Shown here piece after piece: positions 17,796 to 25,311 of a stretch of 64,000 bases of DNA. The position numbers and the translations under genes are program-made. The notes beneath the pieces are model-generated. The model did no database searches. It was not told the DNA's origin and saw only the letters and a list, made by a program, of their open reading frames with translations. Source of the DNA: Candidatus Zixiibacteriota bacterium. Its GTDB lineage: Bacteria > Zixibacteria > MSB-5A5 > GN15 > FEB-12. Numbering within the stretch: position 1 is the first letter of the stretch; the number at the start of each line of letters is the position of its first letter. The stretch covers positions 467,501-531,500 of the forward strand of contig JACZWU010000001.1 in NCBI GenBank assembly GCA_022571985.1, given 5' to 3'.

Positions 17796-17827
17796 GGATA
17801 AGCCTGCCTTTTTGGGCAAAGTTATCC
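17796..17827 (+). other. Stem-loop in the leader of the histidine kinase gene
   Basis: An outer 6-bp stem (GGATAA 17796-17801 with TTATCC 17822-17827) and an inner 4-bp stem (TGCC 17805-17808 with GGCA 17815-17818) are separated by a 3x3 internal loop. It ends 25 bases before the ATG at 17853. No known riboswitch core was recognised. Confidence 0.4.
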
Positions 17828-17852
17828 TCTGACATCTTTAGAGAAACGGCGG

Positions 17853-19598
17853 ATGAAAACCAAAGATAGAACAGAACTTGACACAGGTCCGACAGAGATT
17901 TTCGCGGATTTAGAGGCTACGTTAGAACAGGTCGCCGAAACCAATCCGCGTATCAGTGACGAACCGACAGAGCCCGGTAAAAACATGCATGACCTCAGGG
18001 CGCTGCTTGAGGTATCTCTGGCAACAAATTCATCTCTCGTTTTAGACGACGTTCTTCAGATCGTAATGCACAAAGCCATCGAACTGATGAAAGCAGAACG
18101 CGGCTTGATTATGCTGCTGGATGAAAAAGGTGAACTTCAGACTCGCTGCGCTTTCAATCTTTGTAAAGAAGAAATGAATCAGGATGACTTTCAGATATCG
18201 AACTCTATTGCATACGAAGTTGCCCGGACAGGAAAATCAAAATACATTTCCGATGCCCTTTCTGACAAGAAATACGCTCAGCAAAAATCAATCATAGAGA
18301 TGCATTTGCATTCAATTATGTGCGTTCCGGTAATTATTAAAGAAAAAGTTATCGGCATTATCTATCTCGATAATTCCATAGAGACCCGGATGTTTCTCAA
18401 ATCCGACCTTTACATCTTTGAACTTTATGGTCAAATGGTCTCAAACGCGCTTCACAATGCAGAAATCTATGAGTCGTTGCTGGTGATGCAGCGCTATAAC
18501 GAATCAGTAATCGAAAAATCACCTATCGGTCTGGTTGTTTTAGACAGCAGTGGTTGTATTTCCAAAATAAACTCAGTAGCGCTGGAGATTTTAGAACTGA
18601 ATAAAAGCCAGATTAAATTCGGAGGAGACGACTCTAAAGGCACAGCTTTCCTTGACATACTGCCCGAAAAAGAGAAACCTCGCTGGCAGTTCATGATTGA
18701 AACCGTTTTGTCGAGCAACGAAGATTTCTCAGAGCCCAGATATTTCCATAATACCGGCTACGATGAAAAAGCCCTGTCTATCAAGATATCCCCTATCTCG
18801 CACCTGCCCGGCGGCGGGGATGGCATAGTCATGACTATTGAAGATACCACAGAAAAAGTTATAATGGAAAAATACGTTATCCTGTCTGAAAAGCTGGTCG
18901 CCAAAGGAGAAATGGCAGCCTCGATAGCACATGAACTTAATAACTACCTGGCTATCGCCTCCAACAATGCCGAGCTATTGTCAATGAATGTTGAAAAGAA
19001 AAGTTATGACAAAGCAAAATTTAACGCCAGTTCGATTGTCGACAATGTCTTTAAGATTAAGCGGTTCGTAGACAGCATGATGGATTTCTCAAAGCCAGAA
19101 ACAGAGTATGTCAGTTATAACATCAAGCACTTGATTGAAGATCTCCTGTTTTCTCTTCGTGTACAGCCAAGATTTAAGAGTATCAACTTCTCACTGGATA
19201 TAGCTCACGACATTCCCAATATTGAAATGGATGTAGGACAAATACAGCAGGTCTTGATGAATCTCTTAAATAACGGCGCCGATGCAACCGAAGAACGGGC
19301 GCTGGCAGAACAGAAAGCCGGCAATACCTATAAACGTGAACTGACAATTAAAGCCAACTATATCAAGGCCAGCGAAAAAATAACTTTGGAAATTTCTGAT
19401 AACGGCATTGGTATGTCAGAAGAAACAATGAAGAAGCTTTTCTCGCTGCACTTCACTACCAAGAAAAACGGTCACGGACTGGGCCTGGTGAATTGCCGGA
19501 AGATAATTGAGCAGCATCAGGGTAAGATTGTCCCCGAGTCAAAACAAGGCGAAGGTACAACATTTGCAATTAGCCTGCCCCGGCATCAGCGCAAATAA
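17853..19598 (+). CDS. GAF-PAS sensor histidine kinase
   Basis: 581 residues without membrane segments, so cytoplasmic. Residues about 50-210 form a GAF domain (DLRALLEVSLATNSSLVLDD, AERGLIMLLDEKGEL, SIMCVPVIIKEKVIGIIYLDN). A PAS domain follows at about 215-335 (NESVIEKSPIGLVVLDSSG). Then comes HisKA with the phospho-acceptor His360 (SIAHELNNYLAI), and the ATPase domain with its N box (QVLMNLLNNGADA), G1 (ISDNGIGMSEE) and G2 (HGLGLVNCRKI), plus the final GTTFAISLP strand. The layout is NtrB/AtoS-like, but no response regulator is nearby. The Ser/Thr kinase gene starts 18 bp after its stop, so the two are probably co-transcribed. The leader carries a stem-loop (17796-17827). Confidence 0.9.
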   Translation: MKTKDRTELDTGPTEIFADLEATLEQVAETNPRISDEPTEPGKNMHDLRALLEVSLATNSSLVLDDVLQIVMHKAIELMKAERGLIMLLDEKGELQTRCAFNLCKEEMNQDDFQISNSIAYEVARTGKSKYISDALSDKKYAQQKSIIEMHLHSIMCVPVIIKEKVIGIIYLDNSIETRMFLKSDLYIFELYGQMVSNALHNAEIYESLLVMQRYNESVIEKSPIGLVVLDSSGCISKINSVALEILELNKSQIKFGGDDSKGTAFLDILPEKEKPRWQFMIETVLSSNEDFSEPRYFHNTGYDEKALSIKISPISHLPGGGDGIVMTIEDTTEKVIMEKYVILSEKLVAKGEMAASIAHELNNYLAIASNNAELLSMNVEKKSYDKAKFNASSIVDNVFKIKRFVDSMMDFSKPETEYVSYNIKHLIEDLLFSLRVQPRFKSINFSLDIAHDIPNIEMDVGQIQQVLMNLLNNGADATEERALAEQKAGNTYKRELTIKANYIKASEKITLEISDNGIGMSEETMKKLFSLHFTTKKNGHGLGLVNCRKIIEQHQGKIVPESKQGEGTTFAISLPRHQRK

Positions 19599-19616
19599 AT
19601 TAACGGAAACCTCTCT

Positions 19617-22574
19617 ATGATAAAAATACCCGGGCTGACAGTTGGAAGTCAGTTGGGAGAAGGCGGAACCGCTTTAGTAGCAAGAGCATTCTCAAAACAG
19701 CTGAACCGGGATGTGGCCCTCAAATACCCTCTGGATGAGCAGGAACATTCTCTTGCCGAGTTTCAGAAAACCGCCAGTCGGGAGAATGATCTCATCAGAG
19801 AAATCCGTTTCCCGGGGATTGTACAGATTCATTCGTTTTCAAAAACTCCTCCCTATCTGCTGCTGGAACTCTGCCACGGAGAGACGCTGGACAAAATCGC
19901 CAAAGTAGATAATTTCAAAACTCTGCTCAATTTGATTTCTGCAATTTCAATTGATCTGGAATTCATGCGGGTGGTTGGATTAATTCATTGTGACCTCAAA
20001 CCAAATAATATCTTTCTCCCGGCAGACAGGTCGCTAATTAGCGGTGACAGATTATTCTTTCTAAAGTTGTCAGATTTTGGCTTAAGCAAAAATGAGTCCG
20101 AACCGGAATCTGCCAGGGTTGGCCACGGCACTATCGGCTATGCCTCACCGGAAACTCTGGCCGGCTCGACCATCTCTCATAGGTCCGACTTGTTTTCGCT
20201 GGGCGTTATTGCTTACCAGCTGACCACAGGCTTTCATCCATTTATTAATGGAGAATCAGACCCGGTCAGAATCGAAAGCCGGGTGCGCGAAGAAATCCCT
20301 CCACCCGTTTCAAATTACAGAAGTGAGCTACCGGCTCAGTTCTCAAATTTAATAGATAGGTTGTTGTCAAAAGAATTTTCAGAACGCCCGGAAACTGCCT
20401 GGTCTGTCTGTCAGGAACTCGAAAAGATCGGATGTCCGTATCCCTTTAGAAAAGCTTTGCCTCCCTCTCTCTTTGTAAAAAATAGCGACAGCTACCAGCA
20501 AGCCTTATCGTTTCTGGATTTAAATATCAGACAGACCGAATTTCTCGAAAATGTAACAGGAAAAAATAAGAACAGACTAAGGCTGATACTCAGAGCAAAC
20601 TTTGACAGAAATAATCTCAAATATAAAAGAGGCCGGTTTTCTTTCACTTCAAGAATCTATTGGCCGGCCAGACTCCGTCGGCAGACATTCAATTTTTTTT
20701 CCAATTCAAAATTCTCACTGAAAAAAGAGATAGTAGCCTCAGCCATAGCCGGCGACAGAGAATCCGGAAATAATATCCCCCCGGGGACTTCTGCCCTCTT
20801 TCAAAGTCTGTTAAGCAATGCCTTTATCAGACTAATGTCGCTAAGAGCAGCACTTGATTCAGAGTCTGAAGGATGGCCGGAACGCACAGCAAAGCTGTAT
20901 CTGAAAGCCGGCAAACTTGACAAGGCTTGCTACTATGCTCAGATATTCGCCGAAAGTGCAGTCGACGCTTATGAAATAGAAAGAAGCCTGCAGCTTATCG
21001 ACCGCCTGGTTGATTTCGCTCACTCAAGAAAAACCGAATTTGACACCATCAGACTGCAAATGATCAAAGGTGACTTTTTGAGAAACAGCGGTCTGGCAGA
21101 CGAAGCAACCGAGGCATATCAAAATATCGTGGAACTTTACCGGGACGAGCCCGAGGACAAGCTCCTGGCCGAAGTTTACCGTAATCTCGGAAGAATACAA
21201 AAATCCCGACAAGAATTTGATTCAGGCATTGAATTTCTTAATAAAGCGATGGCCATCTACAGCCGTGAAAACGACGAACTGGAAATTTCGATAACTACCA
21301 AAGATATGGGAAGTCTGTATTGTGTAGCTTCAAGACTTCCGGAGTCAATCAAGTACTACCGCCAGGCTCTGCGCATACAAAGAAAATTAAACGCTGTTTC
21401 TGACGCTTCCACGACACTCCACAATATCGGCTCTATTTACGGCATGATGGGCAGACTAAGCCGAACTGTCTGGCTGTTAAACATCTCTCTTAAGATTAAA
21501 AGGGAACTTGGAGAGCTGGGAGATATCGCCAGGACTTTGAACAATCTTGGCTACGCTCATCAGCTGAGCGGCAATTTCTCGCAGTCAGTAAATTATCTAA
21601 AAGAAGCAGTTGAGATAAATCGCCGGATAGGCAGTAAGAAAGAATTGCTTTCAAATTTATGGAATTTGTCGGAAGTCATGGTAAGAACCGGCCGCTTATC
21701 AGAGTCGGTCGAGTTCGTAAAAGAAGGCCTTGAATTAGCATCTGAGCTTAACATGAAACCACATACGGCACATTTTAAGAGCAGTATGGGAAATATTTTG
21801 TCAAGATTAGGATGCTACCACCGAGCCAAAGAGTGTTATAAGCAGACAGAAGAGCTGGTCGAAGAGATAGACGACAAAGTCCTGGAAATCCGGTTAATGA
21901 TTTACCGTGCGGAGCTGCGCTGTCAGGTTGGCGACAGTAAAGCGGCAGCAAAACTCGCCAGCAAAGCTCTAAATGATGCCCGGCAAGTAAAAGCAAAATC
22001 CGAGGAGCTCTCGGCCTTGTTGGTTTTATTAAAAACAACAGGCGAGTCAGAACATTTGAGTCAGGCACGTGTCTTAGCCAGCGAATTGAATCTGGACAGG
22101 GAAAACCTGCTGCTTGAATTCTACCATGCGCAATTTCTCCTTGATTACAATGAACCTGAAAAATCTGTCAGCTTGATACGAGAACAGTTGCAAAATATTG
22201 AAAAGCTGCGGGAAGATATCGAGCTGCCGGGGCTGATGGCTACGGCTGCTGAAATTTATCTTAAAATTGATGAACAGAGCAAAGCCGAAGCAATTTTAAA
22301 TACTGCCGGGAATATCGCACGTTCTTCCGGACTGCTTGACGAACAGGTCAGTATTCTCTCAATACTTGGCGGCATAGCTTTTGGGCAGGCCGACTATGAA
22401 AAATCTTACCAGCATTTCAAAGAAGCCTTATCGCTTTGCAAGGAGCTGGCAAAAAACCTGAAAAACTCTGATGATATTAAAAAGCTGATGAACAAGCCCA
22501 AGATCAAAAGCATGACAGATGGCATAAAATTATTGGGGCAAAAGATTGCCAAAAAAGAAAAGGCAGGCGTATGA
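19617..22574 (+). CDS. Ser/Thr protein kinase with C-terminal TPR array
   Basis: 985 residues. An N-terminal Hanks-type kinase domain (about 7-275) has the glycine loop GEGGTALVA, ATP-anchoring Lys36 (VALKYP), catalytic loop HCDLKPNN (Asp126), DFG (Asp153) and a YASPETL activation-segment end, so it should be active. A linker of about 170 residues follows, basic near 315-350. From about 450 to 960 there are TPR repeats (AEVYRNLGRIQKSRQEFDSG, TTLHNIGSIYGMMGRLS, ARTLNNLGYAHQLSGNFSQS). No membrane segment is seen. The pairing with a histidine kinase suggests cross-talk between phosphosignalling types, similar to kinase-TPR regulators of FCB bacteria and Myxococcota. The stop codon lies within the loop of a terminator hairpin serving the opposite strand. 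Confidence 0.9.
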   Translation: MIKIPGLTVGSQLGEGGTALVARAFSKQLNRDVALKYPLDEQEHSLAEFQKTASRENDLIREIRFPGIVQIHSFSKTPPYLLLELCHGETLDKIAKVDNFKTLLNLISAISIDLEFMRVVGLIHCDLKPNNIFLPADRSLISGDRLFFLKLSDFGLSKNESEPESARVGHGTIGYASPETLAGSTISHRSDLFSLGVIAYQLTTGFHPFINGESDPVRIESRVREEIPPPVSNYRSELPAQFSNLIDRLLSKEFSERPETAWSVCQELEKIGCPYPFRKALPPSLFVKNSDSYQQALSFLDLNIRQTEFLENVTGKNKNRLRLILRANFDRNNLKYKRGRFSFTSRIYWPARLRRQTFNFFSNSKFSLKKEIVASAIAGDRESGNNIPPGTSALFQSLLSNAFIRLMSLRAALDSESEGWPERTAKLYLKAGKLDKACYYAQIFAESAVDAYEIERSLQLIDRLVDFAHSRKTEFDTIRLQMIKGDFLRNSGLADEATEAYQNIVELYRDEPEDKLLAEVYRNLGRIQKSRQEFDSGIEFLNKAMAIYSRENDELEISITTKDMGSLYCVASRLPESIKYYRQALRIQRKLNAVSDASTTLHNIGSIYGMMGRLSRTVWLLNISLKIKRELGELGDIARTLNNLGYAHQLSGNFSQSVNYLKEAVEINRRIGSKKELLSNLWNLSEVMVRTGRLSESVEFVKEGLELASELNMKPHTAHFKSSMGNILSRLGCYHRAKECYKQTEELVEEIDDKVLEIRLMIYRAELRCQVGDSKAAAKLASKALNDARQVKAKSEELSALLVLLKTTGESEHLSQARVLASELNLDRENLLLEFYHAQFLLDYNEPEKSVSLIREQLQNIEKLREDIELPGLMATAAEIYLKIDEQSKAEAILNTAGNIARSSGLLDEQVSILSILGGIAFGQADYEKSYQHFKEALSLCKELAKNLKNSDDIKKLMNKPKIKSMTDGIKLLGQKIAKKEKAGV

Positions 22575-22589
22575 ACCACGCCTGCCTTT
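22549..22589 (-). terminator. Intrinsic terminator of the 23-codon minus-strand gene
   Basis: A perfect 12-bp stem (22578-22589 with 22559-22570) and 7-base loop, followed on the minus strand by TTTCTTTTTT. It lies 35 bases after the small gene's stop. The loop contains the stop codon of the convergent kinase gene. On the plus strand no T-run follows, so it should act mainly on minus-strand transcripts. Confidence 0.88.
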
Positions 22590-22623
22590 CAAGTGAACTA
22601 ATCGTTCAAAACCGAACTAGTTC

Positions 22624-22695
22624 TCAGTCAATGCTCCAGCCAATGGGGGCAATACGAGCTTCTAGAACTTCGACGGTCAATTTGTAATCAATCAT
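22624..22695 (-). CDS. 23-residue peptide gene, candidate secreted or processed peptide precursor
   Basis: The ATG at 22695 is preceded, 7 bases away, by TAAGGAGGTG (22703-22712), a 10-base perfect complement of the 16S rRNA 3' end. The peptide begins MIDYKLTVEV, continues LEARIAPIGW and ends SID. It has its own promoter (22781-22808) and a strong terminator (22549-22589), so the short frame is very likely a real, highly translated gene. An in-frame upstream ATG at 22761 would give 45 residues, but it lacks a Shine-Dalgarno and would place the perfect one inside coding sequence. The gene lies about 200 bp downstream, on the same strand, of the PqqD-like/M50/HlyD fusion. I recognise no family; a RiPP-like or signal peptide handled by that protein is inference. 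Confidence 0.72.
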   Translation of the reverse strand: MIDYKLTVEVLEARIAPIGWSID

Positions 22696-22780
22696 TGCAA
22701 ACCACCTCCTTATTAGTTCATTCTCCGCTAGTCTTTCAGCCGAAGAATAAGTTTTCGACATCCAATTACAATCTGCGGTA

Positions 22781-22808
22781 AATATAATTCTCAAATAAAT
22801 TTCGTCAA
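22781..22808 (-). promoter_or_regulatory. Promoter of the 23-codon gene
   Basis: On the minus strand, TTGACG (22808-22803), a 16-base spacer and TATATT (22786-22781). Each box matches the sigma-70 consensus at five of six positions. The predicted start near 22774 gives a leader of about 80 bases containing the perfect Shine-Dalgarno. Confidence 0.7.
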
Positions 22809-22894
22809 GAGAATTTTTTAACCTTTATTTTAATTACGATGTGATGCGAAAATAGTTGGAATGTTTCAACCGGAAAACTTTTCCGCATTGCAAC

Positions 22895-25204
22895 TCACCA
22901 CCATGACCAAAACTCGACTCTGATAAACGATGTGACCTTGCGCAATGTGAGATTATACAAAGTTCTGCGGCCAATTGCGATCTTGGCATAGCCGGTCATG
23001 CCGTTATAAAGCAAATCAGCCTCGTTTTCGGCTACAACTGAAACCATAAAAAAAGCCCGGTTATCAAGCTCAATAGCCTCTCTTGGAATGTGAACCACTT
23101 TCCCGATAAAGACTTTATTTGGGCAGGAACGTACTTTTAGCGTTACCGACATATCAAGTTCGATCAGGTGGATATCAAAATCAGAGACAGGAACCAGAAC
23201 TTCTATCTGCCGATTGTCCACAATAGACATCAGATTAGAACTTCCGGGAATAGCAGAAATCATCCCTTCAATAGGGGCAATAATTACCTGGGCTGCCAGC
23301 TGCTCTTTTAAGAACTGCAGACGGGCTTGCTGCTTGCTGATATCGGCCAGAACAACTACTTCCTCTTCAGGTCTGGGAGGGGATTTGAGCAGCGCCAGCG
23401 CTGCTTTTTTATTGGATAGCTCCGATTTGGATATTTCAAGCGAAGATTCTGCAGATTCTAACTTGGCTGTGGTTTCAAGTTTTCTAGATAGAAGCTCGTT
23501 TACGCGGTCATAATTGCGCTGAAACTGCTCTACTTTGGTTTTAGCCGCCTCCACCTGGGCAGTTGCTTCTTCAACCTGTTCTTTCTTGGGAGGTGCTCTT
23601 AGAAGCGCCAGCAGGCCTTCCAGGCGCTCTAACTCCGAATTCGCACCCAGGATATCGTTTGAGACCTGATTTGAGGTCAGCGTGGCCAGCGTATCTCCCG
23701 GTATGACAAACTGCCCGTCTTTGACTCTTGGCACCAGTTCCAATATAGCCATATCCGTTGAGGCCATCTGCAGATAGCTGGACTTGCTTTCGGGGTCGCC
23801 ACCACCGCGGTGGAGCTTGCTTTCCAAGAGCCCAAATTCATTGAGCTTTAGATTAAACTCTACGATCGGTCTAATGCTGACTTCGCCTGAGACTCTATGG
23901 GGAAACTCTATTATGAAGAAGGCGACTACAAAAATGGCCAGACCGGTTACGTACTTTAGCAGTCGCACAGGTTGTTTGAAAATATTTTTCATATAAATCA
24001 AGTGTTGGACAGTTCCGCTTAAGAGACTGCCGATATTCTTTCTTAAGCTAAAAAATAACAAAGCCGTCAGCAACAGGAATCCTGCCCCGCCATATCGGGC
24101 TATCAGAAAAGATCCGACCAGATATAGAATAAACCCGATCAAGGCTCCAGAGTATATAAGCGCCAAAAAAGCGTACCAGAAGAAGATTCTGCGCTCTCTG
24201 GTTGCTGTTTCTATTTTTTCAATCGGCCAGCCCAGAAATTTTCTCTTAAAAAGATTGCCGATATAAGCAAATGCTTTTGACCTGAGATTCGGGATATCCA
24301 GCCAGTCGGACAAAAGATAGTAGCCATCGAGTTTAATCAGCGGATTAAAATTGAACAGAAAAGTTATAAAAGTGACCAGAATTATCAGGTAGGCGATATC
24401 GTTGACAAAACTTCCAATCATTGTCACCCGCCAGACGCCGACTGCTAAAGCAAACAGAATCATTTGAAAGTACGGCCCGGCGGCTGTAACTGCTAAGCGG
24501 TGCGATTTTTTCTCAAACAGCCAGGCATCGGAAAGGTTAGAATAAAAACAGGGCTGAAAGTACATCAGCAGAAATCCAATTTCTTTGACCTCTCCCCCAA
24601 AATAGCGGCAGATAATAGCGTGCGAAAATTCGTGCAGGGTGACAATTATAAACAGTGATATTACGATTGCTATAATTGAGCCAAAATTGAAAATAGCAGA
24701 TAAGCTGAAACTAAACTGGCTCTGGTTGGCTGCAAATAAAACTACACCGGCAATTATTACCAGCGTGGCCAGAACGAACCAGAAAAGAGAGTGAAACGGA
24801 CGGTAGAGTTTTACCAGGACATTTAGCAGTTCGGTTGGGTCGAACGCTTTTAGCTTTATAAAGAGAAGTCTGGAGAAAAGTGATTCTTCTTTGTGGGTCT
24901 GATAGCTGGCGCGGGAAATCTCCTGCTCGGAACGGTTGGTTTCCAAAAAGAAAAGTTTATCAAGCTGCTCCACAAAAGCTGCTACATCTTTCGTTTGAAT
25001 ATTAAGCTGAAACTTGGATTGAAAGCCTGATGCTATTGACTCAAGCGAACTGGCACCATCAAGCTGCTCAGCCAGCCAGTATTCCGGCTCACGCAGCCTG
25101 AAAAAATTATTAGTGATAGGGTCTTTGATATTGTATACAGTCTGCCCGTCGATATCGGCTGTAGAAATAATCAAATCTGAGCGTAATTTATGGAGACGAG
25201 ACAT
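22895..25204 (-). CDS. PqqD-like / site-2 protease (M50) / HlyD-adaptor fusion membrane protein
   Basis: 769 residues. Residues about 15-90 resemble PqqD/RRE domains (NNFFRLREPEYWLAEQLDG, FVEQLDKLFFLE). Then about eight membrane segments enclose an M50 centre: zinc motif HEFSH (His191, Glu192, His195) and NPLIKLDGYY (third ligand Asp293). From about 425 there is a single membrane span, then a HlyD-type adaptor: barrel-sandwich halves flanking a long coiled coil (about 525-600, EEATAQVEAAKTKVEQFQ and LESAESSLEISKSELSN), then a beta-barrel. The architecture is like YydH-type 'peptide zinc metalloproteases' in peptide export loci, and it suggests recognition, cleavage and export of a small peptide. 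A 23-codon gene lies downstream. No radical SAM or ABC transporter gene is adjacent. Confidence 0.85.
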   Translation of the reverse strand: MSRLHKLRSDLIISTADIDGQTVYNIKDPITNNFFRLREPEYWLAEQLDGASSLESIASGFQSKFQLNIQTKDVAAFVEQLDKLFFLETNRSEQEISRASYQTHKEESLFSRLLFIKLKAFDPTELLNVLVKLYRPFHSLFWFVLATLVIIAGVVLFAANQSQFSFSLSAIFNFGSIIAIVISLFIIVTLHEFSHAIICRYFGGEVKEIGFLLMYFQPCFYSNLSDAWLFEKKSHRLAVTAAGPYFQMILFALAVGVWRVTMIGSFVNDIAYLIILVTFITFLFNFNPLIKLDGYYLLSDWLDIPNLRSKAFAYIGNLFKRKFLGWPIEKIETATRERRIFFWYAFLALIYSGALIGFILYLVGSFLIARYGGAGFLLLTALLFFSLRKNIGSLLSGTVQHLIYMKNIFKQPVRLLKYVTGLAIFVVAFFIIEFPHRVSGEVSIRPIVEFNLKLNEFGLLESKLHRGGGDPESKSSYLQMASTDMAILELVPRVKDGQFVIPGDTLATLTSNQVSNDILGANSELERLEGLLALLRAPPKKEQVEEATAQVEAAKTKVEQFQRNYDRVNELLSRKLETTAKLESAESSLEISKSELSNKKAALALLKSPPRPEEEVVVLADISKQQARLQFLKEQLAAQVIIAPIEGMISAIPGSSNLMSIVDNRQIEVLVPVSDFDIHLIELDMSVTLKVRSCPNKVFIGKVVHIPREAIELDNRAFFMVSVVAENEADLLYNGMTGYAKIAIGRRTLYNLTLRKVTSFIRVEFWSWW

Positions 25205-25277
25205 ACTAAAATTTAATTGTTAACTTAAATAAGTGCAAGAGTTGAAAAACGATTCGGGAAAGAGGATTTCTGACTTA

Positions 25278-25306
25278 TTGACTGAGAAGAACTTCAAGGT
25301 TATAAT
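25278..25306 (+). promoter_or_regulatory. Strong sigma-70-type promoter, probably giving a leaderless mRNA
   Basis: TTGACT (25278-25283), exactly 17 bases, then a perfect TATAAT (25301-25306). The ATG of the next gene is at 25312, six bases after the -10 box, where transcription would start. No Shine-Dalgarno precedes the ATG. Confidence 0.75.
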
Positions 25307-25311
25307 AATCC

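Noticed and set aside
22860-22892. Palindrome around GGAAAAGTTTTCC just after the M50/HlyD gene, considered as a terminator.
   Set aside because: The stem is short with almost no loop and no T-run follows on the minus strand.
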